Shown piece after piece: positions 63,250 to 64,000 of a stretch of 64,000 nucleotides of DNA. The notes below the pieces were generated by a model. That model was not told the origin of the DNA, searched no databases, and saw only the letters and a program-made list of their open reading frames with translations. This stretch comes from Heyndrickxia oleronia (GTDB taxonomy: Bacteria; Bacillota; Bacilli; Bacillales; Bacillaceae_C): the NCBI RefSeq assembly GCF_017809215.1, contig NZ_CP065424.1, positions 3,504,001-3,568,000 on the forward strand, in the 5' to 3' direction. The number at the start of each line of letters is the position of its first letter. Positions within the stretch are counted from its first letter, which is position 1. The position numbers and the translations under genes were made by a program.

Positions 63250-64000
63250 TTATTTTACCATGGAATATGTCTCTTTCTCATTTAATACGAAAATTTGATT
63301 CTCAGAAAATAAATCCAATATATGTTCATGGCAAGTAAAAAAGAGAACTTGAGTTGACTTACTCATTTCTAATAGAATTTGAATGATTCTTTTCGTACGA
63401 TCCCTATCGAAATTAACAAATCCATCATCAATAATCATCGGAAATGGATATTCATCTTGTAAAACCTGAACTAACGCTAATCGTAAGGATATATATACTT
63501 GCTCAGTAGTGGCTTGGCTAAGCTCCTCAGGATCAAACATGATATGGTCGGCTCTCTCAATCTTTAATTGACCTGATTCTTTGAAGTGGAAATGAATATA
63601 TTGTCCATCTGTTAATTGATTGATATAGTATTCAGCCGTTTCTAATACCTTCGGAAACCGTTCATTTTTCATCCGCTCCATCGTTTTAGCAATCATTTGT
63701 TTAGCTAATGTAAGCTTTGCCCATTGTTTCGCCTTCATATTAAACATTGATTTCAGATGATAAAATTCATGTAATTTCTCGGTGTAGACTCCTCCATCTT
63801 CTAGGAGATTAATTTCATAATTGACTTCTGCCAGTCGCTTACGTAATACTTCTAACCGATTTATAATTGTGTCCACCTGATCCTGATAATGAAGTAATTC
63901 ATTTTCAATCACATCAAAGGATTCGAGTGAAGAGGTAGCCTTTAAGCTTTCTTCATTTATTTGCTTATTAAGCATATGAAGGCTGTTTTTTAATGCCAAA
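63250..64000 (-). CDS. yhaN: SMC-like ATPase YhaN (SbcE), C-terminal part
   Basis: About 250 C-terminal residues; the gene runs past the window edge. It has a coiled coil (about 1-130 of the visible part), then the ATPase C-terminal lobe: QATTEQVYISLRLALVQVLQ (signature-like) and PMIIDDGFVNFDRDRTKRI (Walker B), FFTCHEH. SbcE/YhaN is a DNA-end-processing protein grouped with YhaO and YhaM. Confidence 0.9.
   Translation of the reverse strand, partial: LALKNSLHMLNKQINEESLKATSSLESFDVIENELLHYQDQVDTIINRLEVLRKRLAEVNYEINLLEDGGVYTEKLHEFYHLKSMFNMKAKQWAKLTLAKQMIAKTMERMKNERFPKVLETAEYYINQLTDGQYIHFHFKESGQLKIERADHIMFDPEELSQATTEQVYISLRLALVQVLQDEYPFPMIIDDGFVNFDRDRTKRIIQILLEMSKSTQVLFFTCHEHILDLFSENQIFVLNEKETYSMVK

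Noticed and set aside
1..64000. CRISPR arrays, rRNA, tRNA
   Set aside because: No regularly spaced repeats with unique spacers and no recognisable RNA gene sequences were seen.

Overview
The window reads as chromosomal DNA of an AT-rich, endospore-forming Bacillaceae bacterium. Evidence is the spore germination-permeability operon gerPA-gerPF, the competence master regulator comK, hpr/scoC, prsA, yhaL, two yjcZ-type spore miniproteins, and a gene order matching the yis-gerP-addAB-yhj-comK-yhf-hem-ecs-yha region of Bacillus subtilis. It is not B. subtilis itself. No sbcDC lies between addA and gerP, no pbpF lies between hemE and hmoB, a liaFSR-type operon sits beside hmoB, and the proteins are clearly diverged. 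Most genes are on the minus strand.

Layout. 1-6.2 kb: a DUF2777 gene, a FIST-PAS-GGDEF-EAL cyclic-di-GMP protein, yisL, yisK and a DUF418 membrane protein. 6.3-8.4 kb: the gerP operon behind a sigma-K-like promoter. 8.4-15.7 kb: addA and addB. 15.8-25.4 kb: AIM24-type protein, SDR reductase, TVP38-type membrane protein, S9 peptidase, yhjD-like gene, comK, yhzC, yhfN-type protease, GDSL hydrolase, and remnants of azlCD. 25.4-35 kb: enoyl-CoA hydratase, lcfB behind a FadR operator, lplJ, yhfI, FixH-like and Sco lipoproteins, yhgE and its regulator yhgD with a matched pair of candidate operators. 35-42.3 kb: hemY, hemH, hemE, hmoB and liaRSF. 52.5-64 kb: yhaA, ecsCBA, hit, yhaH, hpr, yhaI, yjcZ genes, prsA, yhaL, yhaM and the C-terminal part of yhaN (sbcE), cut by the window edge.

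The accessory region is an 8,674-bp integrative element (42961-51634) that splits the yhfA-type permease gene. An 11-bp direct repeat marks both junctions. A large serine recombinase starts about 55 bp inside the left junction. Joining the two halves at the repeat restores one uninterrupted permease frame of 464 codons. The circular attP predicted from the ends has perfect 12-bp inverted arms centred on a GG dinucleotide. Cargo includes two tiny antisense ORFs, an Xre-type regulator, a Cys-rich VLP-type zinc protein, several unknown small proteins, a secreted DUF3888 protein, a C/G-rich oriT-like hairpin, a resolvase with a res-like dyad upstream, a decayed IS3-family element, a candidate small hydrophobic toxin-like peptide, and an iteron-like array. 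No relaxase or replication protein was found, so it looks like a mobilizable or relic integrative element rather than a self-transmissible one.

How the genes work together: the core blocks are independent housekeeping modules (DNA repair, late haem synthesis, fatty-acid activation, secretion and folding, sporulation). The element makes yhfA conditional on excision. A degenerate dispersed repeat with an internal GCTTTTGTAAAAGC palindrome occurs in several intergenic gaps.
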